From: Amycolatopsis rubida
GTDB lineage: Bacteria; Actinomycetota; Actinomycetes; Mycobacteriales; Pseudonocardiaceae
NCBI RefSeq assembly: GCF_900115345.1
Contig: NZ_FOWC01000005.1
Coordinates: 434,001-498,000, forward strand
Direction: 5' to 3'
Length of the DNA: 64,000 bases
Shown piece after piece: positions 18,414 to 27,250 of the stretch (position 1 is its first letter; each line of letters opens with the position of its first letter). A model generated the notes under the pieces. It did no database searches. It was not told the origin of the DNA and saw nothing but the letters and a program-made list of their open reading frames with translations. The position numbers and the translations under genes were made by a program.

Positions 18414-19583
18414 TCACACCGTGTCCAGAACCACCTCAAACGCCACCTCAGCCGCCCCCAGCAACTTCACATCCGCGCCCAGCGCCGAACTGACGATCCG
18501 AGTCCCCCCGGCCGCCCGGGAAACCAAACTCCGCCCCCGGACCTCCTCGGCGACCGCCCGCATCACCGACTCCGGCAGCACAGTCAGCAGGTCCCCGAGC
18601 ACCACCAGCTCCGGCCCGAGCAGGTTGACCACGTTGACCAGCCCCAGCGTGAGCCACTCCGCGTACTCCGCCAACCGGGAAGCAGCCGTGACGGCATCCA
18701 GCCCCAGCTCCCGCAGCTCGACGAGAATCGCCCCGCGCGGCGTGTCCTCCGGCAACCCCAAGGCCCGGCACAGCGCCGCCTCGCCGATCTCGGTCTCCCA
18801 GCAGCCGCGGCTGCCGCAGTAACAAGCCCGTCCGCCAGGCCGGATCGCCATATGCCCGATCTCGCCGACATACCCCGCGCCCCCGCGCAGCGAAGACCCC
18901 TGTGAAATCACCCCGCCGCCGACGCCGACATCCGCGGACACGTACACCGAATCCGAAGACCCCCGAGCCGCCCCGCGCACATGCTCGGCAACTGCGCCCA
19001 GTTCGGCGTCGTTGGCCACCAGGACCGGAATCCGCAACACTCCCGACAGCCGGTCCCCGAGCGCCACGTCGGTCCACCGCAGGTTGGGCGCCTCGTGCAC
19101 CAGCCCGTCGGCCCGCCGCACCACCCCCGGCACCGACACGCCGACCGCCACCGGCTCCACGCCGAGGTCCCCGGCCAGCACCCGGGTCGACTCGATCACG
19201 TGCGTGATCACCTCGTCCGCGGTCCGCGTCCGGGCATGCAGGTTCCAGCTGTTGCGCCCGAGGATCTGCCCGCCGAGCCCGACCAGCGCGATCGCCACGT
19301 GCTCGACTTGCAGGTCGACCGCGAGGACGACGGCGGCGTGCGGCTGCGGCAGGACCAGGAGCGAGGGGCGGCCCGCCCCTCGCCCCGGCCTCGGCACTTT
19401 TTCCTCGACCACGCCAGCCTCGGCGAGACCGTCGACGAGGGTTTTGATGGTGCTCCGGTTGAGCCCCAGTTCGGTGGCCAGGGCAGCCCGCGTACTGGGC
19501 CCGCCGACGTGCAGCAGGCGCAACAGGGTTGTGCGGTTGTGCCGGCGCACCTCGTCCGGGCGGGCGACGGGCGGGCTGCTCAC
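18414..19583 (-). CDS. ROK-family transcriptional regulator (NagC/XylR type)
   Basis: 389 residues. The N-terminal winged helix-turn-helix reads TRAALATELGLNRSTIKTLV (about residues 31-50). The ROK sugar-kinase-like domain follows, with VAVGVSVPGVV and the ROK zinc signature HMAIRPGGRACYCGSRGCWE. The Cys residues CxCGxxGC that bind structural zinc are present. It lies 22 bases after the permease gene and on the same strand, so it is the last gene of the sugar importer operon and probably regulates it in response to the imported sugar. The likely operator is the palindrome at 23223-23245. Confidence 0.92.
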   Translation of the reverse strand: MSSPPVARPDEVRRHNRTTLLRLLHVGGPSTRAALATELGLNRSTIKTLVDGLAEAGVVEEKVPRPGRGAGRPSLLVLPQPHAAVVLAVDLQVEHVAIALVGLGGQILGRNSWNLHARTRTADEVITHVIESTRVLAGDLGVEPVAVGVSVPGVVRRADGLVHEAPNLRWTDVALGDRLSGVLRIPVLVANDAELGAVAEHVRGAARGSSDSVYVSADVGVGGGVISQGSSLRGGAGYVGEIGHMAIRPGGRACYCGSRGCWETEIGEAALCRALGLPEDTPRGAILVELRELGLDAVTAASRLAEYAEWLTLGLVNVVNLLGPELVVLGDLLTVLPESVMRAVAEEVRGRSLVSRAAGGTRIVSSALGADVKLLGAAEVAFEVVLDTV

Positions 19584-19605
19584 CGGGTCATCTTCCCATC
19601 TGCCC

Positions 19606-21039
19606 TCAGCGTGCCGACGCCTCAGCCCGCCGTCGCGACAACGCGTCCACCGAAGCGGCCAGCAGCAGCACCAGGCCGGTGATGATGTTGACCACCGCGG
19701 CCTTCTGCTGCAGCAGGCCCAGACCGTTGTTCACGATCGCCAGCACCGCGCCGCCGATCACCGCGTCCATGATCCGGCCCTTGCCGCCGAACAGCGAGGT
19801 GCCGCCGATGACCGCCGCGCCGACCGCGAACAGCAGCGTGTTCAGGCCGCCGGACTGGCCGCTGACGGAACCGACCTTCGACGAGTACACGATCGCGCCG
19901 ATCGCCGCGAACGACGAGCTGATCACGAACACGCTGGTACGCAGCTTCGGCACGTTGATGCCGGCGCGGCGCGCGGCCTCCTTGTTGCCGCCCACCGCGT
20001 ACAGGTGCCGCCCGTACTTGGTGCGGTTGAGCACGTAGGTGCCCGCCACCAGCAGGACCAGGACGATCGGCACCACGTACGGCACGCCCGCGATCACGAC
20101 GAGGTCGTTCGACGCCCGGTTGACGGTGAACAGGTAGGTCGCGATCGCGGCGACGACCGCGATGGCGCCGACCTTCGCCAGCACGATCGGCGTCGGCTGG
20201 ACCACCAGCCCGCGCTTCAGCCGCGAGAAATGCTGTCCGAGCGCGAGCACCGCGTATCCGCCGGCCGCGACCACGAACAGCACCCAGCTGCCGGCGACCG
20301 AGAGGTTGCCGTTGGCGACCGCGTTGAGCGTGTCGCTCGTGCTGATCGGCAGCGTGCCGCCTTCGCCGACGAACTGCAGGATCACACCCTGCCAGACGAT
20401 GAACAGCGCCAGCGTGACGACGAAGGAGGGCATGCCGATCTTCGACACCAGGAAACCGGTGATGCAGCCGATCGCGGTGCCGGTGCAGACCGCGATGAGC
20501 ATTTCGACCCACGCGTTGACCGGCGCGCCGACCAGGATCACCACGATGCCGACCAGCGAAACCGCCGCCCCGGCCCAGATCTTCTGCAGCAGCGCCAGCA
20601 CCACCGCGAGCACGAGCACCGCGATGAACGTGATGAAGACGCCGGTTCCCATGGAGCCCAGCAGGTTTCCATTGTGGACGTAGTGCATCGCCATCAGCGA
20701 CGCGCAGACGCCGGACGCGGTGCCCGCGGACAGGTCGATCTCGCCCAGCAGCAGCACGAACACGATGCCCATCGCGATGATGGTCTGCCCCGCGCCCTGC
20801 TCCAGCAGGTTGGCGATGTTGCGGAGCGTGAAGAAGTCGCCGGAGAGCGCGCTGAACAGGACAGCGAGCACGATCACGCCGAGCACGGCGGGAATCGAGC
20901 CGAGCTGCCCGTCCTTCATCCGCGCGAAGTAGTCCTTGATCGCCTCGCCGGTGGACAGCGAGGTGGTGTCGATGCCGAAGTCGGTGATCGCCCCGGCGGG
21001 CGCGTCCGGCGTCTGCGGCTTCTCGGAAGTTTCGGTCAT
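19606..21039 (-). CDS. Sugar ABC transporter permease (RbsC/XylH family)
   Basis: 477 residues from ATG 21037-21039. The hydrophilic N-terminus of about 50 residues is followed by ten or more membrane segments. Family marks include GIVFVLLLGEIDLSAGTASG, FLVSKIGMPSFVVTLALF, and near the end YAVGGNKEAARRAGINVPKL with GGTSLFGGKGRIMDAVIGG. The length, larger than RbsC, matches XylH-type permeases. It is 17 bases downstream of the ATPase gene. It should form a homodimeric channel for a monosaccharide. Confidence 0.92.
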   Translation of the reverse strand: MTETSEKPQTPDAPAGAITDFGIDTTSLSTGEAIKDYFARMKDGQLGSIPAVLGVIVLAVLFSALSGDFFTLRNIANLLEQGAGQTIIAMGIVFVLLLGEIDLSAGTASGVCASLMAMHYVHNGNLLGSMGTGVFITFIAVLVLAVVLALLQKIWAGAAVSLVGIVVILVGAPVNAWVEMLIAVCTGTAIGCITGFLVSKIGMPSFVVTLALFIVWQGVILQFVGEGGTLPISTSDTLNAVANGNLSVAGSWVLFVVAAGGYAVLALGQHFSRLKRGLVVQPTPIVLAKVGAIAVVAAIATYLFTVNRASNDLVVIAGVPYVVPIVLVLLVAGTYVLNRTKYGRHLYAVGGNKEAARRAGINVPKLRTSVFVISSSFAAIGAIVYSSKVGSVSGQSGGLNTLLFAVGAAVIGGTSLFGGKGRIMDAVIGGAVLAIVNNGLGLLQQKAAVVNIITGLVLLLAASVDALSRRRAEASAR

Positions 21040-21056
21040 GGCGGGTTCTTTCTCGC

Positions 21057-21830
21057 TCACAGCGCGACAGCTTCGGGACGGGCCAGGCCGAGATCGCCCG
21101 ATCGGCCCGCGGTGATGAGTTCGACGACCTGGCTGTGCGTCACGTCGCCGGTCTGCACCTCCGCGACCAGCCGGCCGAGGTACAGCACCGCGATCCGGTC
21201 CGCGACCTCGAACACGTCGGCCATGTTGTGACTGATCAGCACCACGCCGAGGCCCTGTTCGGCCAGCCGACGCACCAGATCGAGCACCTGCTTGGTCTGC
21301 GCGACGCCGAGCGCCGCGGTCGGTTCGTCGAGGATGACGACTTTGCTGTTCCACAGCACGGATTTCGCGATCGCGACAGTCTGGCGCTGCCCGCCGGACA
21401 GCGAGGAAACCGGGGTGCGGACGGATTTCACCGTGCGCACGCCCAGCGACGCCAGCGTCTCGCGCGCGGCCTTCTCCATGCTGGCCTCGTCGAGCAGCCA
21501 GCTGCTGCCGCGCTCGCGGCCGAGGAACATGTTCTGCACGATGTCGAGGTTGTCGGCTAGGGCGAGGTCCTGGTAGACGACCTCGACGCCGAGTTCGGCG
21601 GCGTCCTTGGGACCGCGGATGTGCGCGTCCGCGCCGTTGAACCGGACGGATCCGGTGTCGTACGGGTGGATGCCCGCGATGCATTTGACCAAAGTGGACT
21701 TGCCGGCCCCGTTGTCGCCGACGAGCGCGGTCACTTCGCCCGCCCGCACGGCGAAGTCCACATCGTGCAGGACGTGGACCGGGCCGAAGCTCTTGTTCAG
21801 GCCGGTGATGTCGAGAATGGGCTCGCTCAT
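21057..21830 (-). CDS. Sugar ABC transporter ATPase, single cassette
   Basis: 257 residues from ATG 21828-21830. Walker A is ALVGDNGAGKSTL, the signature SSLSGGQRQTVAIAKS, Walker B KVVILDEPTAAL and the switch His in VLISHNM. Only one ATP-binding cassette is present. The ribose/xylose ATPases RbsA and XylG carry two, so this belongs to the single-domain group (FrcA-like) that works as a homodimer. It is encoded between the binding protein and the permease. Confidence 0.93.
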   Translation of the reverse strand: MSEPILDITGLNKSFGPVHVLHDVDFAVRAGEVTALVGDNGAGKSTLVKCIAGIHPYDTGSVRFNGADAHIRGPKDAAELGVEVVYQDLALADNLDIVQNMFLGRERGSSWLLDEASMEKAARETLASLGVRTVKSVRTPVSSLSGGQRQTVAIAKSVLWNSKVVILDEPTAALGVAQTKQVLDLVRRLAEQGLGVVLISHNMADVFEVADRIAVLYLGRLVAEVQTGDVTHSQVVELITAGRSGDLGLARPEAVAL

Positions 21831-22022
21831 GGGATTCGCTTGTCTCTCGCGTGGATACCGGGCCGGGACGCGCGTCGGGGGAACGCGTCCCGGCCCGGCT
21901 GCTCTTGCGGACAGGTGCCGATCCGGCCGAAGCAGGCCGCCCCCGAAACGGCAGGCAGCCGTTGCGGCGAAGTCATCGGGCCGTGGCTGTGGCCGGATCG
22001 GCGCCATTCGGCACAGCCGGCG

Positions 22023-23159
22023 TCAGGAGATGCCGTTTTCGGTGCACTTGGCGGCGAGGTCGCCGGTGCAGATGTCGGACGCCTTGACGTAGCCCTGCTG
22101 GACGACGGTCTTGATGTCCTTGATCGTGATCAGCTGCGGCTGCAGCAGCACCGACTTCAGGTCGCGGTTGTTCTTCGGGTCGTGCAGCTTGCCGGTGGCG
22201 ATCGCGTCCGCGCCGGCCTTGTCGTTCTTGGCCAGTGCGGCGGCCAGCTTCGCGGTGTTCTCGGCCTCTTCCTTGATCGGCTTGAAGATCGTCAGCGTCT
22301 GGTCGCCGCGCAGGATCGCCTGCAGCCCGGCCGCGGTCGCGTCCTGGCCGGTGACCGGGACCTTGCCGTTGAGACCGTTCTTCTTCAGCACGGTGATCAC
22401 CGCGCCGGCCAGTTCGTCGTTCGCCGCGACGACGCCGTCGACCTTGCCGTTGACCCGGGTGAAGATCTGCTCGAAGGTCGTGCCGCCGACCTGGGCGTCC
22501 CAGTTGTCGATGGCCTGCTTCTGCACGAGGTTCAGCGCCTTGGAGTCATACAGCGGCTTGAGGACCTTGTCGTGGCCGTTGGCGAACAGGGTCGCGTTGT
22601 TGTCCGTCGGCGCGCCCTCGATCTGGACGACGTTGGCGCCCGGCTTGCTCTTCAGCGCGTCCGCGAGGCCCTGTGCCTGGATTTCGCCGACCTTCTCGTT
22701 GTCGAAGGAGACGTAGTAGTCGGCCGAACCGCCGAGGCTCGGGCGGTCGTAGTCGATGACCGGGATGCCGGCGTTCTTGGCCTTGGCCTCGATCGCCGCG
22801 CCGACCGCCGGGTCGGACGGGGCGATGATCAGCACCTTGACGCCCGAGCTGATGAAGCCGTCGGCGAGGGTGGAGAACTTCTGGTTGTCGCCCTGGGCGT
22901 TCTGGATGTCGGCGCTGAAGCCCTGCGCGGAGAGCGCGGCCTGCAGCATCGGCTTGTCGAAGGCCTCCCAGCGGGCCGAGGTGGCGGTCTCCGGCAGGAT
23001 CACGCCGACCTTGCCGCTGGCGCCGCCGCCGGCCGGGGCGGAGGCGGAGCTGGTGCCGTCCCCCGAGTTCCCCGAGCCCGAGCTGTTGGCGCCGCAGGCC
23101 GAAAGCGCCAGGCCGGCGCTCACCGTCGCGGCGATGAGGGTAAGGGTTCTGCTGCGCAT
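22023..23159 (-). CDS. Sugar-binding lipoprotein (periplasmic binding protein type 1, XylF-like)
   Basis: 378 residues from ATG 23157-23159. The signal peptide ends in the lipobox ALSAC, with the lipidated Cys near residue 22, followed by a Ser/Gly linker. The type 1 binding fold is shown by GKVGVILPETATSARWEAFD, LIIAPSDPAVGAAIEAKAKN, GIPVIDYDRPSLGG and GVVAANDELAGAVI, which closely matches the D-xylose-binding protein XylF. Xylose is the best guess but not proven. A gap of 192 bases separates it from the ATPase gene, but no clear terminator was seen there. The operon promoter must lie in 23160-23590. Confidence 0.9.
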   Translation of the reverse strand: MRSRTLTLIAATVSAGLALSACGANSSGSGNSGDGTSSASAPAGGGASGKVGVILPETATSARWEAFDKPMLQAALSAQGFSADIQNAQGDNQKFSTLADGFISSGVKVLIIAPSDPAVGAAIEAKAKNAGIPVIDYDRPSLGGSADYYVSFDNEKVGEIQAQGLADALKSKPGANVVQIEGAPTDNNATLFANGHDKVLKPLYDSKALNLVQKQAIDNWDAQVGGTTFEQIFTRVNGKVDGVVAANDELAGAVITVLKKNGLNGKVPVTGQDATAAGLQAILRGDQTLTIFKPIKEEAENTAKLAAALAKNDKAGADAIATGKLHDPKNNRDLKSVLLQPQLITIKDIKTVVQQGYVKASDICTGDLAAKCTENGIS

Positions 23160-23222
23160 CCTCGTTCCTTCTCCGATCATGCTCGCGGGGTGATCGGAGA
23201 AGGTCCCCGTGCACCGTCGCAG

Positions 23223-23245
23223 ATATGTTGTGGCCGACAACATAT
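23223..23245. promoter_or_regulatory. Palindromic operator upstream of the sugar importer (candidate ROK site)
   Basis: ATATGTTGT (23223-23231) and ACAACATAT (23237-23245) form a perfect 9-bp inverted repeat around GGCCG, 64 bases upstream of the binding-protein start. It is conspicuously A/T-rich in this DNA. ROK repressors commonly bind inverted repeats with GTT/AAC cores, so the ROK protein at the end of this operon is the natural candidate (inference). Confidence 0.7.
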
Positions 23246-23590
23246 GCCGCGGAGCGGCTCTGCGGAAGATGGCGGGATCGAGTAACCGACACCAAATGGA
23301 CACAGTTCGGCAACACGGCCCGCATCGAGCGGCCCGTCTGACGGAGTGATCCCGGCCACGTACCGAGCGTAACGAGAACTTGTCCGGTCTTGTCCGGTCC
23401 GGACGGCAGGGGTGCCCGTTCAGGCGCCCGGATCGAACCGGACGAACCGTTCTACCAGGAGAGGGAGCGCGTTGCGGAGTGCTCCGGCGGCACGAATGCG
23501 ACACGCACTCTGCGTAGCTCGCTGCGCCAGCCGGCCGCCGCTACCGGCAGTGCGAAGTGACCGGTAAGCCTGTTCGACGGGACACCCCGC

Positions 23591-24223
23591 TCAGGCCCCC
23601 GGCGTGAGCAGCTGCGCGGCCAAAGTGTCTTCCGCCCAGCGCTCCCACACCTCGGGCGGCCATGCGCGGTCACGGGTGAGGATCAGGAACAGTTCTGGGC
23701 TGAGCAGCGCGTAGAGGACATCCGCCGCCCTTCCGACGTCGAGACCGGTGACGGCTCCCGGCTTCCCCGCCAGCGCCTTCGCCGCCGCCGCGTGCACGGT
23801 ATGGCGCGGATCCTCGTGATCCGGCCACAGGTCGCGCAGCTCAGGGTGAGCCGCGGTCGCGATACGGACCATCTCGGCGACGGCGGCGACGCGTTCGAGC
23901 ACAGCACGACTGCCGGTGACGAGCGCGTTCAGCGCGCTCCGTGCGTCCGGCGCGTCTGCCGCCCGGGCGAACCACGGCCGCTCCATCGTCGCCAGCGGAC
24001 CGTCGTCGCCGGCGATCGCGACGTCGACCAGTTCCTTCAGCAGCGCCGGCTTGTTGCGGAAGGTGAAGTAAATGGTCTGGACCGCCACGCCCGCCCGGTC
24101 CGCGACCTGCTGAAGCGTGGTCGCGCCGTAGCCGCCGGCGAGAAAGAGCTCCGTGGCCGCCGCGAGGATGCGCCGCCGGGTTTCCGCGGCCCGAGCGGAT
24201 CGGGCGCCCTTGACACCACTCAT
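23591..24223 (-). CDS. TetR-family transcriptional regulator
   Basis: 210 residues from ATG 24221-24223. The N-terminal TetR helix-turn-helix is clear: RRRILAAATELFLAGGYGAT, then LQQVADRAGVAVQTIYFTFR. The C-terminal ligand domain is unassigned. It is divergent from a methyltransferase gene 62 bases away, and the gap is packed with CTAGAG-type palindromes. It most likely represses itself and the methyltransferase. Confidence 0.93.
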   Translation of the reverse strand: MSGVKGARSARAAETRRRILAAATELFLAGGYGATTLQQVADRAGVAVQTIYFTFRNKPALLKELVDVAIAGDDGPLATMERPWFARAADAPDARSALNALVTGSRAVLERVAAVAEMVRIATAAHPELRDLWPDHEDPRHTVHAAAAKALAGKPGAVTGLDVGRAADVLYALLSPELFLILTRDRAWPPEVWERWAEDTLAAQLLTPGA

Positions 24224-24226
24224 GAC

Positions 24227-24270
24227 TGGAGTCTAACTCTAGAGTCAAACACTAGAGTCCGACTCTAGTC
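24227..24270. promoter_or_regulatory. Double TetR-type operator
   Basis: ACTAGAGTCCGACTCTAGT at 24251-24269 is a perfect palindrome around one central base. ACTCTAGAGT at 24236-24245 is a perfect 10-bp palindrome, and the same half-site (GGAGTC) occurs again just left. The cluster sits between the start of the TetR gene and the divergent methyltransferase, the expected place for its operators. Confidence 0.75.
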
Positions 24271-24285
24271 AGGACGAGGAGGGGG

Positions 24286-25108
24286 ATGACGGCGATCGCC
24301 AATCAGCGGCAGTCCGAAGCGTGGAACGGCTGGGAGGGCAAACTCTGGGCGGCCCGCCCGGATCGTTACAACGGGATGATGGAAGCCTTCGACGCGCCGC
24401 TTTTCGACGCGGCGGGCATCCAGCGTCCTGGACGTGGGCTGCGGGACAGGGCTCACCACCAGGATGGCCGCGAGAAAGGCCGGGAACGGGCACGCGCTGG
24501 GCATCGATCTTTCGGAGCCGCAACGGGAAAGGGCCCGCCGGGACGCGGCGGCCGAAGGCATCGCCAACATCGCGTTCGAGCGGGGAGACGCGCAGGTGCA
24601 CCCGTTCGACGGGCCCGGCTTCGACGTCGTCATCAGCCGGGGCGGCGTGATGTTCTTCGCCGACCTGGTCGCGGCGTTCGAGCATCTTCGCGAAGCGATG
24701 GCTCCGGGCGGGCGGCTCGCCTTCGTGGGACCACAGCCAGGCGACGCCGGCAACGCCTATGCCCGCGCGACTGCGGCGCTCACGCCCTACCTCCGCGAGC
24801 CCTCCCCGGCCGCCCGCGGCATGGGTTCGCTGCTGGCCCCCGAGCGGATCACCGACGTGCTCACCGCAGCAGGCTTCCGCGACATCGAGATCAGCCCGGT
24901 GAACGCGGACATGGGCTTCGGAGCGGACGCCCGCGACGCGACGGACTTCGTCTTCTCGATGGCACCGATCCGGCACACTCTGCGCAGCGTGGACGCGGAC
25001 GTCCTCGCCGGGCTCCGTGATCAGGTCCGGGACGCGCTCGGCGAGTTCGAGACTCCGCTCGGGGTGCGGATCCCCGGCGGAGTCTGGGTCGTGACCGCCG
25101 GGCGTTGA
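24286..25108 (+). pseudogene. Class I SAM-dependent methyltransferase with one frameshift
   Basis: ATG 24286, preceded by GAGGAGGGGG, opens QSEAWNGWEGKLWAARPDRY and runs to FDAAGIQ. The next expected element, the SAM-binding VLDVGCGTGLTTRMAA, is in another frame starting near 24422. That frame continues without a break to the end (GGVWVVTAGR, stop 25106-25108) and contains ALGIDLSEPQ, RGDAQVHPFDGPGFDVVISR and GGRLAFVGPQ. The two halves together make a normal protein of about 270 residues. A net change of one base (or loss of about eight) near 24415-24425 breaks it. It could be a real mutation or a sequence error. Its promoter is shared with the TetR gene. Confidence 0.75.
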
Positions 25109-25292
25109 CGCCGGGAGCGGCAACGTCGCAGTCAGCGCACGAGGGCGGTCCGGTCCGGCCGCGGGCGGCGCGTCGGGGACACCGGCGGCGCGGTCTTCCC
25201 GGGATCGCGTCGACTGCCTGGCGAATCCCGTCGGCTCACCGCTGCCCAGCACCGGAGAACCGGTTCGCCCGCCGGCCCACCGCGACCAGCGA

Positions 25293-27098
25293 CTACCACG
25301 AGCGCAGCGTGACGATCCGCTCTTCGAGCTGCTCCACCGTCGCCATCGCGGTGGGCGGGCCGCCGCACTGGCGGCGCAGTTCGTTGTGGATCGCGCCGTG
25401 TGGTTTCTTCGTGCGGTGGTGGTACACGCCGACCAGCGCGTTGAGTTCCTTGCGCAGCGCGCCGAGCCGTTCGCTCACCGACTGCGACCGGACCGGCGGC
25501 GCGGCCGGTTCCTCGGTCTTCGGCTTGCGCCGCTTCTCGTCGGAGACCTGCTCTTCCTGCCGCTTGCGCAGCAGCGCGCGGACCTGGTCGGGCTCCAGCA
25601 GGCCGGGAAGGCCGAGGTACTCCTGCTCCTCGTCGGAGCCGGAGAAGACCGCGGTGCCGAACGAGTTGCCGTCGTAGATGACCTGGTCGAGTTCGGCCGA
25701 GGCGTGCAGCGAGGTGAACGCCTTCTCCTCCTCGCCCGGTTCGTCCTCGGTGCGGTTGGCCTGGGCGAGCAGTTCGTCGTCCCAGCCTTCCTTCTCCCGA
25801 TGCGGTTTGCCGAGCACGTGGTCGCGCTGCGCTTCCAGCTCGCTGGCCAGCTCCAGCAGCACCGGCACGCTCGGCAGGAAGATGCTCGCCGTCTCGCCCT
25901 TTTTCCGGGCCCGCACGTAGCGGCCGATGGCCTGAGCGAAGAACAGCGGGGTGGACGCGCTGGTCGCGTACACGCCGACGGCCAGCCGCGGGACGTCGAC
26001 GCCTTCGGACACCATCCGGACCGCGACGATCCAGCGTTCCCTGGTCTCGGAGAACTCCTTGATCCGCCCGGACGCCTTCGGGTCGTCGGACAGCACCAGC
26101 GTCGGCGTTTCGCCGCAGATCCGCTCCAGGATCTTGGCGTAGGCGCGCGCGGTTTCCTGGTCGGTGGCGATCACCAGGCCGCCCGCGTCCGGGATTCCTT
26201 GCCGTACCTGGCTGAGCCGCGTGTCGGCGGCCTGCAGCACCGCCGGGATCCACTCGCCCGCCGGATCGAGCGCGGTACGCCAGGCACGCGCGTTCTGCTC
26301 CGCGGTGAGCGGTTCGCCCAGCCGCGCGGTGAACTCCTCGCCCGCGCTGGTGCGCCACGAGGCCTCGCCGGAGTAGGCGAGGAAGACGACCGGCCGGACC
26401 ACGCCGTCGGCGAGCGCGTCGGAGTAGCCGTAGGAATGGTCTGCCTTGCTGCGCTGGAACCCGCCGCCGTCCGGTTCGTAGGCGACGAACGGGATCGGCG
26501 AGTCGTCGCTGCGGAACGGCGTCCCGGTGAGCGCGAGCCTGCGGACCGCGGGCGTGAACGCCTCGCTGGTCGCGTCGCCCCAGGACTTCGCGTCGCCCGC
26601 GTGGTGGATCTCGTCGAGGATCACCAGCGTCTTGCGGTTCTCCGTGCGCACCCGGTGCAGCGTGGGGTGCGCGGCGACCTGCGCGTAGGTGACCGCGACA
26701 CCGCGGTAGTCCGACGACGTGACGCCGGTGGTGTTGCGGAAGTTCGAGTCGATCGGGATGCCCGCCGCCGCGGCCGCGGCCGCCCACTGGTGCTTCAGGT
26801 GCTCGGTGGGCGTGACGATCGTGACGGCCTCGACGGTGCGGTCCGAAAGCAGTTCGGCGGCGATCCGGAGGCCGAAGACGGTCTTGCCCGCGCCCGGCGT
26901 CGCGACCGCGAGGAAATCTTTCGGCCGGCTCGACAGGTACTTCGTGAGCGCTCGGCGCTGCCAGGCGCGCAGCGGGCGCGCGGTGGAGTCCTTCTCTGCG
27001 GGCGGCGCCCCGAGGACCGGCTGGGTCGTCTCGGACAAAACTCGGTTCACCCCCTCCTCGGACCGCTCGGCGCGGCCGTGACGTGCGAAAACCCCCAC
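25293..27098 (-). CDS. DEAD/DEAH-box helicase (superfamily 2)
   Basis: 601 residues. Motif I ATPGAGKT, motif II LDEIHHAG, motif III ALTGTPFR, the late motifs VRMVSEGVDVPRLAVGVYAT and FFAQAIGRYVRARKKGE are all intact. A long Glu/Lys-rich C-terminal region ends in LRKELNALVGVYHHRTKKPH, probably an accessory domain. The start is a GTG: either 27096-27098, or 27048-27050 (VNRVLSETTQP), which has GAGGAGG very close upstream. This type of helicase is found near DUF3039 and sigB genes in many actinobacteria. The substrate, DNA or RNA, is not known. Confidence 0.9.
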   Translation of the reverse strand: MGVFARHGRAERSEEGVNRVLSETTQPVLGAPPAEKDSTARPLRAWQRRALTKYLSSRPKDFLAVATPGAGKTVFGLRIAAELLSDRTVEAVTIVTPTEHLKHQWAAAAAAAGIPIDSNFRNTTGVTSSDYRGVAVTYAQVAAHPTLHRVRTENRKTLVILDEIHHAGDAKSWGDATSEAFTPAVRRLALTGTPFRSDDSPIPFVAYEPDGGGFQRSKADHSYGYSDALADGVVRPVVFLAYSGEASWRTSAGEEFTARLGEPLTAEQNARAWRTALDPAGEWIPAVLQAADTRLSQVRQGIPDAGGLVIATDQETARAYAKILERICGETPTLVLSDDPKASGRIKEFSETRERWIVAVRMVSEGVDVPRLAVGVYATSASTPLFFAQAIGRYVRARKKGETASIFLPSVPVLLELASELEAQRDHVLGKPHREKEGWDDELLAQANRTEDEPGEEEKAFTSLHASAELDQVIYDGNSFGTAVFSGSDEEQEYLGLPGLLEPDQVRALLRKRQEEQVSDEKRRKPKTEEPAAPPVRSQSVSERLGALRKELNALVGVYHHRTKKPHGAIHNELRRQCGGPPTAMATVEQLEERIVTLRSW

Positions 27099-27250
27099 TG
27101 TGGCACCGGCTTCGCCGCCGGGCGCCGCGATGAGGGCACGTCGGCCAGCTTACCTTCCGAGTCCCCGGGCGCCCGCCACCGCCACGGGTGGTGTCGTCCG
27201 ACACGCTCCCTCTCGGCGGGGCTGACGAGCCAAAACCGCACGCATGGACC

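Noticed and set aside
18224-18439. Short minus-strand proteins predicted inside the structured element (reading GCLSRRERCLDKHPR)
   Set aside because: The same peptide appears only because the hairpin sequence is repeated. Paired changes keep the helix rather than the peptide, and no ribosome-binding site precedes it.
17814-18905. Plus-strand open frame through the repeat region and the ROK gene
   Set aside because: Its translation is His/Pro/Arg-rich low-complexity sequence, and it runs antisense through the well-supported ROK gene.
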